This document shows, in pieces, positions 17,263 through 25,369 of a stretch of 64,000 bases of DNA. The number at the start of each line of letters is the position of its first letter. Within the stretch, counting starts at the first letter, position 1. The position numbers were made by a program, and so were the translations under genes. The notes beneath the pieces were generated by a model, which searched no databases, had not been told where the DNA came from, and saw only the letters and a list, made by a program, of their open reading frames with translations. Source of the DNA: SAR324 cluster bacterium (GTDB taxonomy: Bacteria > SAR324 > NAC60-12); assembly GCA_028281495.1 (NCBI GenBank), contig JANQJU010000086.1, forward strand, positions 1 to 64,000. Reading direction: 5' to 3'.

Positions 17263-17716
17263 AAAATCGGGATCTTTCATGGGAAGTGATTTCACGTATT
17301 CCGACATCGAAGGCGTGGATGTGAACGACTACGACTATCAATTCATAAAACAAAGTGAAGTCGTTAATGGTTATGACACCTGGGTTATTGAACGCACCCC
17401 CAAAACGAAACTGAAGAAACAAGTGATTCAGGAAACGGGATATCTCAAGAGCCAAATCTGGATCCGCAAGGACATCTTCATGGTGGTGAAAGCCAAACAT
17501 TGGGTGAAAAAAGGAAAGAAGCTTAAGTTTTTTAATGCCTCTGAAATCGAAAATATCGATGGAATTTGGACAGCCAAGCAAATGCAAATGGCCACGACCA
17601 AAAAAGGACGTAAAGAGCATGCAACCGTTCTGCAATTCCAGACAATTGAATACAATCACGCTCTACAGGATGACTTGTTTTCTGTCCAAAATATGGAACG
17701 AGGCATCATCATATGA
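17210..17716 (+). pseudogene. C-terminal part of an outer-membrane lipoprotein-sorting protein (LolA-like)
   Basis: 168 residues with the family block NLPALRKVKRVAASEKSGSF, then MGSDFTYSDIEG and ERTPK. These proteins normally have a signal peptide and about 80 more residues upstream, often ending in QWLYLPALRKVKR. Here that part is missing. The sequence joins directly to the broken RND C-terminus near 17213-17222, with a stop (17204-17206) just upstream in the same frame. A deletion has fused the two neighbours. RND, LolA-like and DUF1302 genes commonly occur together. Confidence 0.75.
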
Positions 17717-18594
17717 GATCACAACGGGGATTACTGTTGTGGAGGAGTGTTGTGATTGTGGGACGGTTGATCACAGTATGGTTGGTCATAGGATGGCTAA
17801 GCCTTGCTACAGCTCAAACGCCAGAGGATGAATAGGAAGGGTTCGGCGATTTTGCAGATAAAACTCAGGAAGCTTTTGAGACCATCCAAGTGAAGGTAGA
17901 AGAAGCCGATCCTGCTTCCTCTCAGACGATTGAGGTGGGTGGATTCGTGCGAGAGGACTTGGCCTATAGCATTCATGCTCCAGAGGAGAGGTTTGAGTTT
18001 ACACGCCGCGATCCACATTTCACCAAAATTCGAACAACGCTTAATTTATCTTTGGAAGTTCCTCTGTCCACGTCTTGGAAAACCAAAATCAGCATTAATG
18101 GATTTCATGACGATTATTATCGTCAAGCAGGGCGTGAAACCTTTGCTGAGGAAACCATCACAACCTGCGAAACCGAACTCGAACTCCGAGACACTTTTGT
18201 GGAAGACCCTCTTTCCAGCAATCTTTGGTTAAAATTTGGGCGCCAAATCATTGTATGGGGAGAAGCAGACAGTGTGCAAATTGTCGATCAGGTCAACCCC
18301 CGCGACTCCCGAGAGTTGGGGCATGTAGACATCGAAGATTCTCGTCTGCCCATTTGGTCGACTAAAATTTCATACACTTTTGGTGATTGGGAATGGAATG
18401 GCGTGGTGCTGCACGAATTCTGATCAAACAAGTTAGCCACCGAAGGCTCTGAGTTCGATCCCTATATTCGTTTGCATCAATCTGGGCAAGATAGGATCGA
18501 CCGGGAAGAATTGCCCAATGTGAAAGCCAGTCGCCCTGAAAGCTTAATGCGTTTCAATGATAGGCTATTGGGTGGGATAAAATATAGTTTTTGA
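17713..18594 (+). pseudogene. Decayed DUF1302-type outer-membrane protein
   Basis: Starts with ATG overlapping the preceding stop (ATGA). A signal peptide is visible (WLVIGWLSLATAQ), followed by an in-frame TAG at 17833-17835. The frame then continues with beta-barrel-like sequence (VGGFVREDLAYS, WLKFGRQIIVWGEADSVQI, VNPRDSRELGHVDIEDSRLP) typical of DUF1302, a family found with RND exporters. It is interrupted again by TGA at 18421-18423 and ends at 18594, well short of the family's usual 500-600 residues. Two nonsense codons plus truncation make function unlikely. Confidence 0.75.
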
Positions 18595-18715
18595 TCGGGA
18601 ATATTAATGAACGTAACTTGAGAGCAAATTGGGTGGCCCTTTTTTTCCTTGGCATCCAGTTGTCTCGGCAAAGCCTTTTGAAATAAGGCATAGCTCCGAT
18701 ACTCGACTAGATATT

Positions 18716-18732
18716 TCGTGAAATGCTTCACT
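18716..18732. repeat. 17-bp element shared by both Rpn-nuclease gene leaders (copy 1)
   Basis: TCGTGAAATGCTTCACT is identical to 48219-48235 in front of the other paralog. GTGAA/TTCAC form a 5-bp inverted repeat around ATGC. It starts 63 bp upstream of the start codon. Confidence 0.6.
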
Positions 18733-18778
18733 ATGATATTGTTTAAACATTTCATGTATTCTCTTAGTTGCAAAATGA

Positions 18779-19888
18779 ATGCGTCTTATTCAGCAGATGA
18801 CTTCTGCTGGTTTTATCAAACTCTGTAGCAACGAAGAGCGAGTGACTTCCTCCAATCCTAGTTCCGACCGTGTGACACCGGACCCTTCGTTCAAAAATCT
18901 GATTGAAGATTTTCCCAGGTATACCCTTCGATGGGCGCTTCCTGATTTAGAGATTCAGCATGGCTCCATTATTTCCAGTGAACCACTGCGAGAACAAATG
19001 CCACGACGTTTGTTATCGGATCCAGGTCGCATTTTAGACTTTCCCATGCGCTATGTGTTTAAGGACGGCTATGAACTGATTGTGCTTTATGAACCCCATC
19101 ACAATAAGCAGGAGTTCGACATCTATCGAATTGCCCACTATTTTCTCGACATGCTCAAACGTTATCCTGATCGCCCAATCATTCCTGTTGTTATTTTTAC
19201 TGATAAAGCTAAATGGAGAAAAAATTCTTGGGTCCCTACAGAACTGAAGCGAGATATCCTGGACCAACCCGGGTTTTACTTCCGGTATGAACTTCGAAAA
19301 CTTAAATTCTTATCAATTGATGATTTCAGAGAAAGCGACAATCCGGTGGAACACCTATTGAGCGTGTTTATGGACTATCCCAAAAGTTCTCGACTTGCGG
19401 TGGCGCTACGTGCCTATCAAAATCTGATTCGTCTGGTAGAATGGCCTTTGTTTTTGAAGTATTCTGAGTTTATCGACAAGTTTGCACAACTTACATTGGA
19501 TGAAATCCATACAATTTTTAAACACCTTTTCGCACAAGAGGAAACGATGACCATGCGTGATCTCATTGAAGAGCATTTTTCAAAAATCTATGAAGAACGC
19601 TATTCGAAAATTTATATGAAGCAAGGTTTGGAACAAGGTTTGGAACAAGGTTTGGAGCAAGGTTTGGAGCAAGGTTTGGAACAGGGTTTGGAACAAGGTT
19701 TGGAACAAGGTTTGGAACAAGGTTTGGAACGCGGACGCCGCCAAGAATTGACGGAAAGTATTCGTTTTCATCAGCAAGTGCTGAGGCAATCACAGGCCTC
19801 AATAGACGAACTCCAGCCCTTGCCAATGGATGAATTGCAGCAACTCTCTGATTCTTTAAAACAACAAATCTTAGATTCGTATCACTGA
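18779..19888 (+). CDS. Rpn-type PD-(D/E)XK nuclease/transposase-like protein with GLEQ repeats
   Basis: 369 residues of the recombination-promoting nuclease (Rpn/YhgA-like) group. The N-terminal nuclease core (about residues 50-150) shows LIEDFP, ILDFPMRYVF (candidate Asp) and LIVLYEPHHNKQEFDIYRIA. E-x-H occupies the place of the usual ExK/ExQ. A helical region follows, then a low-complexity tract of nine GLEQ-type tetrapeptides (about 283-318) and a C-terminal helix. The closest relative here is the 48353 gene, similar along its whole length including DFREsDNPVEHLL-type sequence. ATG 18779 has no strong ribosome site. It follows a decayed operon, as such mobile-type genes often do. Confidence 0.8.
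   Translation: MRLIQQMTSAGFIKLCSNEERVTSSNPSSDRVTPDPSFKNLIEDFPRYTLRWALPDLEIQHGSIISSEPLREQMPRRLLSDPGRILDFPMRYVFKDGYELIVLYEPHHNKQEFDIYRIAHYFLDMLKRYPDRPIIPVVIFTDKAKWRKNSWVPTELKRDILDQPGFYFRYELRKLKFLSIDDFRESDNPVEHLLSVFMDYPKSSRLAVALRAYQNLIRLVEWPLFLKYSEFIDKFAQLTLDEIHTIFKHLFAQEETMTMRDLIEEHFSKIYEERYSKIYMKQGLEQGLEQGLEQGLEQGLEQGLEQGLEQGLEQGLERGRRQELTESIRFHQQVLRQSQASIDELQPLPMDELQQLSDSLKQQILDSYH
19625..19732 (+). repeat. 12-bp tandem repeat inside the Rpn gene, nine units
   Basis: Nine consecutive units of GGTTTGGAACAA with a few synonymous changes (GAG, CAG) and a final GGTTTGGAACGC, encoding GLEQ repeats. In-frame units mean copy number can change without disrupting the gene. Confidence 0.95.
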
Positions 19889-20038
19889 GATTGATATCCC
19901 TCATCTTCTCCAATTAATAAGCCTTCAATTTTTGGGTTATACGGAGCATGTTTTAAGCTCGTCCGGCTTCGTTCAATTGAAGTATTTATCCGCAGTTTCC
20001 CAAAATTCGACCGATTCTCGGATTTCGGACAAAGTGTT

Positions 20039-20324
20039 CTACATCACTTCTGCAAACCGGGGGTACTTCTCATAAAACTGGTGGGAAAACATGATATAAA
20101 AGTATTGTTTGGCAAGATTTTTCCAAATCAGGATGGTAGCTGGTGTAGATCACTGCATCGAGCTTCCCGGCTCTCAAATTGTTTAAGGTTCGTTTCCAAG
20201 GCTGCCGAACGTACTCGAATTGAACTTGTGCTTTCTTTTCCAACAGTTGGAGCGCTTCCACAACCATTCCTGGTTTTTTCAAGTTGATGTCTTCCGAGTT
20301 ATCCAGCAAATACGGAAACCGACC
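20039..20324 (-). pseudogene. Fragment of a family-3 solute-binding protein
   Basis: Minus strand. The middle of a periplasmic amino-acid-type binding protein (SBP_bac_3) is recognisable: GMVVEALQLLEKKAQVQFEY, VRQPWKRTLNNLRAGKLDAV and IYTSYHPDLEK. A frameshift follows, and YEKYPRFAEV appears in another frame before a stop at 20039. It begins in frame directly behind the stop of the next pseudogene, so a deletion has probably joined two genes. No start codon or signal peptide remains. Confidence 0.65.
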
Positions 20325-21370
20325 TTAATCACTAGCTCCGATGACAATCGAAGCGGGTTTATTGAGCGGTGCCTGTACGGAGGAACTGTCTGTCGTTTGC
20401 ACTTTCTCACCATCGACAACCAAAGTGCCTAGTAAAATCCCCTGTTCGGCTTGCTCAAGCTTTGTCCGAATCGCGAGAGTGATGAGGTTTTGGTTGTGTT
20501 GGTCAATTGCAATGCCAACTCCTCCTTTTGCCACTCCCAAGTACTTGAGATTGTCTAACCACAATCCTTTTTGATAGCTGAACAGAGCAATATAGACAGC
20601 ACGATCCAAATTCTTGAGTGCAGATGTTAGGACTGACCCTCGATGTAAAGGGTTTTTGGTTAGAGTCCACACCGATGCTAAATTTTTTTGCCTCAGCCAC
20701 AGCCTCTAACACGCCCACCCCGGTTCCTCCGGCGGCGGGGAAAATCACGTCAGCACCTTTTGCTAATTGCGTGATGGCAATCTTTTTCCCAATTCAGGAC
20801 TACTCCAAGGGTTCGGCGACTCGACAAAATTCAACATCACTTCGATAGATGAATCCACATATTTGATTCCATTTTCAAAGCCATAGGAGAATCTTCGGAT
20901 AATGGGAATATCCATGCCGCCGATAAAACCAATTTTTTTAGTTTGGGTTGACCTGCAACAACTCCAGCAAAAAACGCACCTTCGTGCTCCTTAAACATAA
21001 TGGAGTACACATTAGGCAGCTCAATGACGTAATCTACCTCAATGAAGTCTGTCTTTGGAAATTCGTTTGCAATTTTCTGGACACCGCTTTGGACTCCAAA
21101 CCCTGGAGCTAAAATCGGATTGAAACCTTGTTCAGCAAGGCTTCTTAAAGCCTTTTCGTAAGCAGCGGTGTCACCTGTGAGAGCGGTTGCTTTGGCAAAG
21201 GAAATCCCACGTTTTTTTTCAAACAAGGCCATCCCATTGTACAGAGCTTCGTTGAACGACTTGTCCATAACTAAGTCTGAATTAAACATGATTGCTGGCT
21301 TGAAGTCGCTCGCCTTCGCGAAAGCAAAACTGAATAAACACAAGATCCACACTATTATTAAGCGTTTCAT
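20325..21370 (-). pseudogene. Frameshifted BMP-family (PnrA/Med-like) substrate-binding protein
   Basis: Minus strand. It starts with a good ribosome site and signal peptide (MKRLIIVWILCLFSFAFAKA at 21370), then the basic-membrane-protein family pattern: KPAIMFNSDLVMDKSFNEA, LRSLAEQGFNPILAPGFG, YVIELPNVYSIMFKEHEGA. Further conserved parts lie in other frames: VIFPAAGGTGVGVLEAV (about 20740-20690) and YLGVAKGGVGIAIDQHNQN (about 20545-20480). At least two frameshifts are needed to join them. The family binds nucleosides or similar solutes for an ABC importer; no ABC genes remain beside it. Confidence 0.8.
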
Positions 21371-21534
21371 AACACCCCCGAGGGGAAAAGGATTAAAAAG
21401 ATAACGTTTGTGATATTTGGTCTTCAATTTCTGGGAGATTCCCATATGCCCCAAAGCAGTCTTATCCAATTTTGATTCCCGAAGATCTTATCTGTTTTGC
21501 ATTAGAACGAAGTTGCATAAAGATTAGCTATTGG

Positions 21535-22173
21535 TCAAAGTTGCCTTTTGTGACCTTTGGCCAACGCTCTTTGTTTTACAGCATTCACATCCACCCCATG
21601 CTCAATCATTTTGGCTTCACCTCCAGCTTTGATGGCATCACAGAACATTTGCAAAAAGCCATCATGCTGACAGTGTTTGTCCATTTTATTGTAGACCAAA
21701 TCGTATTCGATCTCTTCCCAAGTGCCAAAGTCGGCAAGGTTGTGTTGCAATTGCACTTCCAGATTATCGATGGCTTTAGCAAACTTGGCTTCCGGAGTGG
21801 CAACCTCTTCAAATTCATACCAGAGCTGATAAATCTCCTCTCCGGTTTCATTAGAAAGTTGGGAGCGCAGATTCTCAATGGCTTGGCGCTCGCGTTCAGC
21901 TTTTGCAGCCTTGCGTGGGCCGGTTTCAAAGAAAGGTACGTCTCCTACTTCGGCTTCTACTAAGTCATGCACAATGATCATCTTTAACGACCGTTCGAGA
22001 TTCACAGGGTGTTCTAGGTGACGATGTAACAGCAACGCCATCAAAGACATCTGCCATGTGTGTTCAGCAACACTTTCTTGTCTGCCATTCGAAAGCCAAC
22101 TGTGGCGCATTTCAAATTTGAGCCGTTCGGCCAGCTTCAATACTTCTAAAATATTGAAAATGGTGGAAGTCAT
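21535..22173 (-). CDS. HD-domain 5'-nucleotidase-like phosphohydrolase (HDDC2/YfbR group)
   Basis: 212 residues. Metal ligands of the HD superfamily are in place: His38 (SVAEHTWQMSLMALLL), His69-Asp70 (IIVHDLVEAEVGD) and Asp136 (AKAIDNLEVQLQHN). EAEVGD is typical of the YfbR/HDDC2 group, which removes 5'-phosphate from deoxynucleotides. It is 22 nt from the acetyltransferase gene upstream and reads in the same direction, so the two and HxlR may form a transcript. The substrate is inferred from family. Confidence 0.88.
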   Translation of the reverse strand: MTSTIFNILEVLKLAERLKFEMRHSWLSNGRQESVAEHTWQMSLMALLLHRHLEHPVNLERSLKMIIVHDLVEAEVGDVPFFETGPRKAAKAERERQAIENLRSQLSNETGEEIYQLWYEFEEVATPEAKFAKAIDNLEVQLQHNLADFGTWEEIEYDLVYNKMDKHCQHDGFLQMFCDAIKAGGEAKMIEHGVDVNAVKQRALAKGHKRQL

Positions 22174-22195
22174 GAATTCTCCTGATTGTTGGGCA

Positions 22196-22660
22196 TCACA
22201 AATTTTTTTCCATGATGAAGTTAGTAAAGATTTGTCCCCTTAGGGGTTTTTCTTGTTGGCGCACCAGCACAAATCCTTGTTTCTCGAAGAAAGGACGAGC
22301 GGTGATGCTTGCTTCGGTATGCAATCGTGGGATTTGGTGTTGTTGTGCTTCTTCGATCAATTTTGCCAAAATACGTTTCCCTACGCCTTGGCCTTGACAG
22401 CCCTTGTGGCAATAGAAGCGGTTGAGATAGCCGGATTCCAATTCCAGATCGCCAAATCCCAAGATTTGTTGGTTGGCTTCTGCAACGTAGGTGCAATGAC
22501 GGTGTAATGAGTCTTCCCATTGCTCATAGTTCATTTCTTTGGGAGCCCAAGCGTTCACTTGGGTTTCTGAATAGTCTCTCAAGTTGATTGTGTGAATGGT
22601 TTCATAAAAAAGGGTCATGATGGCGGAAGTATCTAATTTTTGAAATCGACGAATCTGCAT
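22196..22660 (-). CDS. GNAT N-acetyltransferase
   Basis: 154 residues. The acetyl-CoA loop is visible as YCHKGCQGQGVGKRILAKL (Q/R-x-x-G-x-G/A), followed by LHTEASITARPFFEKQGF, the usual end of the GNAT fold. The N-terminal strand is MQIRRFQKLDTSAIM. The substrate is unknown; the set of features resembles YafP/PhnO-like small acetyltransferases. It sits between the HD hydrolase and HxlR genes on the same strand. Confidence 0.88.
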   Translation of the reverse strand: MQIRRFQKLDTSAIMTLFYETIHTINLRDYSETQVNAWAPKEMNYEQWEDSLHRHCTYVAEANQQILGFGDLELESGYLNRFYCHKGCQGQGVGKRILAKLIEEAQQHQIPRLHTEASITARPFFEKQGFVLVRQQEKPLRGQIFTNFIMEKNL

Positions 22661-22681
22661 GGAGTGCCTTTCACTGTAATT

Positions 22682-23092
22682 TTATTTGAATGTTTCCAGA
22701 ATATCTTCAATCAATTGTTCCCGATCAGTTTCCATCGCCTGCATGAAACTGTCGGGGAGTCGGCATTCTTCAGAATGAGCAGATCCCCAATACAACATTT
22801 CTAAGAGTAGGGGGAGCAACTTCATCCCTTTATCTGTCAAGACATATAAAATGCGAGAACGGTGAGTTTCATCGGTTCGTTTAGAGACAATTTCCTGAGA
22901 CTCGAGCCGGGAAAGTCGATCAGCCAAGATGTTCGTTGAGATTTTTTCGTCCGATTTCAAAAATTCGTTGTAATACTTTTTATTCTCCAGCAAGAGATCT
23001 CGGACAATGAGAAGGCTCCACTTGTCCCCAAATATATCCAACGTGTAACTGATCGGACAGTCCGACCTCAGCTTCAATTCGCGTAGTTTCAT
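22682..23092 (-). CDS. HxlR-family transcription regulator
   Basis: 136 residues from ATG 23092, chosen for the near-ideal AAGGAGAG ribosome site; an upstream in-frame start lacks one. HxlR pattern: CPISYTLDIFGDKWSLLIVR, DLLLENKKYYNEF, ILADRLSRLESQEIVSKR and YVLTDKGMKLLPLL. The single N-terminal Cys is often a redox or electrophile sensor in this family. It diverges from the MFS gene and probably controls it through the operator-like sequences at 23122-23218. Confidence 0.9.
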   Translation of the reverse strand: MKLRELKLRSDCPISYTLDIFGDKWSLLIVRDLLLENKKYYNEFLKSDEKISTNILADRLSRLESQEIVSKRTDETHRSRILYVLTDKGMKLLPLLLEMLYWGSAHSEECRLPDSFMQAMETDREQLIEDILETFK

Positions 23093-23121
23093 TGCTCTCC
23101 TTTTTATTGAGATGTCAATCG

Positions 23122-23136
23122 TTCGTGACTCACGAA
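23122..23136. promoter_or_regulatory. Perfect 15-bp palindrome in the HxlR-MFS divergent region
   Basis: TTCGTGA (23122-23128) and TCACGAA (23130-23136) flank a single C, giving a 7-1-7 inverted repeat; a degenerate copy, ATTCACGATTCG, follows near 23148-23159. It is 30 bp before the HxlR start. Position and symmetry suit an HxlR operator. Confidence 0.5.
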
Positions 23137-23158
23137 TTATAATTCTCATTCACGATTC

Positions 23159-23218
23159 GTCCTTGTGATCCAGGACTCGCCCTCGCGATCCAGGACTCAC
23201 CCTCATGATCCAGGACTT
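23159..23218. repeat. 20-bp tandem repeat, three units
   Basis: GTCCTTGTGATCCAGGACTC, GCCCTCGCGATCCAGGACTC and ACCCTCATGATCCAGGACTT follow one another without a gap and share GATCCAGGACT. The period of about two helical turns puts the units on one face of the DNA. It lies between HxlR and the MFS gene. Confidence 0.85.
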
Positions 23219-23383
23219 ACATTCTGCATTCATATCTATGATCCTTGAATAATTTTGAAAATTCCACTTGCAATATGCAAGTGGATTTCATAGATAAAAA
23301 CAAACAACTTGCAAAATACAAGCGCTTTTAACGAAAAAAGTTAATTCTTTTTTGATTTAATATCAACACAACCTCGGGTAAAT

Positions 23384-24664
23384 ATGACGAACCAGCTTCC
23401 TTCTTCTGTTATTTCATTAACCCGTGTCTTTTGTATTCATCAGTTTTTCAACTGGTTTCCGATTGGGATCATCCTGCCTATCATGACATTGTTTTTAATG
23501 GGTAAAGGGATGGATCTGTTTGAGGTTGGAGTCTGTGTCGCAGCGTATGCGGGAGCGATGTTCTTGTTTGAACTGCCAACCGGGGGTTTGGCAGATCAGA
23601 TCGGACGTAAAAACGTGTACCTGATCTCAACAGGCGTCAGCTTGCTAGGAGTGGGAGCTATGCTTTTAGCAGGGCACATTTACTGGCTGTATATTGGTGC
23701 GGTATTCATGGGAATCGCACAGAGTCTCTCCACTGGGACGATTGACGCTTGGTTTGTTAACCGATTTCACGAGCTGGCTCCAGAAGCCAACTTACAGGTG
23801 GCATTGGCCAAGGTGAATCTTTGGGTTTCGCTTGGTTTTGGAATTGGTACGTTAACGGGAGGATTTTTACCGTTGTTGGCTCCTTGGTTCGGATGGGAAC
23901 GCTATTCTCCTAATTTAGTGGGGATGATCGTTACGTTTTTATGGGTTGGCTTTTTCACAATCGTATGGATTCATGATAGTCCAGCCTCAGAGGAACACGC
24001 TCCATTTTGGGAAAGCCTGGGCAATCTTCCTCAAATTTTTCGGGAGGCATTTCATTATTCTTGGAGCAATCCTTCTCTGTTTTTGTTGATGATCGCAACG
24101 TGTATTTGGGGGGTTGCCGAAAGTGGTATCGAGAACATGTGGCAGCCTCAGGTAAAAAATATCTTACAATCTGAAGAGCACAGCTGGGTGTTTGGGTTGC
24201 TCGGCACCGGATACTTTTTCTCTGAAGCATTGGGCAGTCTGTTGGTAACTCCACTCTGTCGACTTTTCCACAATCAATATCACGGGTTTTTGATGGTAAC
24301 TCGCCTGGTGATGGGAAGCATTTTTCTTGTGTTAGCTGCACAAACGAATATCTGGGGATTCACCTTTTTTTATTTTTTCCTCTTTTTTCACAATGGCATC
24401 CTGACTTCCCCTCACCAAAGCTTGTTCCATGAATTGGTGCCTCCAGAAAGGCGATCCACGTTGATTTCTCTCGAATCGCTCTTTCTCAGTATCGGGGGAA
24501 TGGGAGGCAGCCTTGTTCTGGGATGGCTGGCGAAACATTACTCGATTGCGTTCACTTGGCAGTTGACCGGTATCCTGTTTATGCTTTCCGCATTTTGCTA
24601 TTTACGACTTCCCAGCAAACGTTCCAAACCGGTCAAACCCAGTTGGGAGTCTGCCTCCAAATGA
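23384..24664 (+). CDS. Major facilitator superfamily transporter
   Basis: 426 residues with about 12 hydrophobic helices. The signature loop between helices 2 and 3 is GGLADQIGRKNVYLIS, and the second half has a weaker equivalent. The N-terminal PTGGLAD pattern matches MFS drug exporters of the DHA1/SotB type rather than sugar importers. The C-terminus ends in a basic Ser/Lys-rich tail. It is divergent from an HxlR regulator, an arrangement common for inducible efflux genes. Substrate unknown. Confidence 0.9.
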   Translation: MTNQLPSSVISLTRVFCIHQFFNWFPIGIILPIMTLFLMGKGMDLFEVGVCVAAYAGAMFLFELPTGGLADQIGRKNVYLISTGVSLLGVGAMLLAGHIYWLYIGAVFMGIAQSLSTGTIDAWFVNRFHELAPEANLQVALAKVNLWVSLGFGIGTLTGGFLPLLAPWFGWERYSPNLVGMIVTFLWVGFFTIVWIHDSPASEEHAPFWESLGNLPQIFREAFHYSWSNPSLFLLMIATCIWGVAESGIENMWQPQVKNILQSEEHSWVFGLLGTGYFFSEALGSLLVTPLCRLFHNQYHGFLMVTRLVMGSIFLVLAAQTNIWGFTFFYFFLFFHNGILTSPHQSLFHELVPPERRSTLISLESLFLSIGGMGGSLVLGWLAKHYSIAFTWQLTGILFMLSAFCYLRLPSKRSKPVKPSWESASK

Positions 24665-24687
24665 TGATGATGGAAGCGACCGTGTTA

Positions 24688-25095
24688 TTAGGAAGATGGG
24701 GCTTTTGGTCGCAATTCGAAGTGGGTTGGAAAGCTTTTACGGATGGATTCGGGGCGCAACGGGAATCGAATATAATCCCCTTTCTGCCACATCGGAACTT
24801 GATCCACATTGGTGGAACTGCGGAGCCAACCGTCTTGTCCACCTAACAGAAGAAAATAACTTTCATCAATATCGTGCATCAAGGAGATGTACCGAGAATT
24901 CGAACCGTAGAAAGCACGTTGTGGTCCAAGACTGAAGTCATGTGCCGTTTTCATAATCGTATCGACCGAGCCTGACACGGGAAATCGTTTCAGTTGGTAG
25001 TCCGAAAATAAGTTTTCTCCAGCCCAAGGGATGAGTCCTATGGGATGATCCACCGCCACGTAATGCTTGTCCCCCCAGGTAGGAAATTGTTCCAC
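24688..25095 (-). pseudogene. C-terminal remnant of a penicillin acylase family protein
   Basis: Minus strand. The last part of a penicillin-amidase (Ntn hydrolase) beta chain is visible: LIPWAGENLFSDYQLKRFPV, then GSVDTIMKTAHDF, FLLLGGQDGW and VDQVPMWQKGDYIRFPL. The frame opens without a real start, and the catalytic Ser region and propeptide are absent upstream. The 270 bp beyond carry only shifted scraps. It is convergent with the MFS gene and lies close to it. Family enzymes cleave amides such as acyl-homoserine lactones or beta-lactams; this copy is dead. Confidence 0.7.
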
Positions 25096-25369
25096 GGTTT
25101 CTATTGAACAATGAATCCTTCCGGCGGGTTGTAACGGCCCGGCAACCGGAAAGGATCATCAGCATGCAAAAGAACTCACTAAAATTGAAATACCCGGTGC
25201 GTTGAAAAATCTCGGTATGCGGGGAATGCCAGGAATTGCTCGATCTTGATTCACATAGCCTCCTATGGGTTAGGGGAGATGGTGATAGCGCTTTAGTACA
25301 AGACTAGGCTGAAATAAAATCACGATAATGCCTTTTCATAAAAAAAAGATGAGGAATTTGGCTTTAGTT

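Noticed and set aside
19625..19732. CRISPR-like array at the GLEQ repeats
   Set aside because: Units are contiguous and in frame within a coding gene, with no spacers.
21472..21963. 163-codon plus-strand frame opposite the HD hydrolase
   Set aside because: Antisense shadow of a well-supported gene with metal-site motifs.
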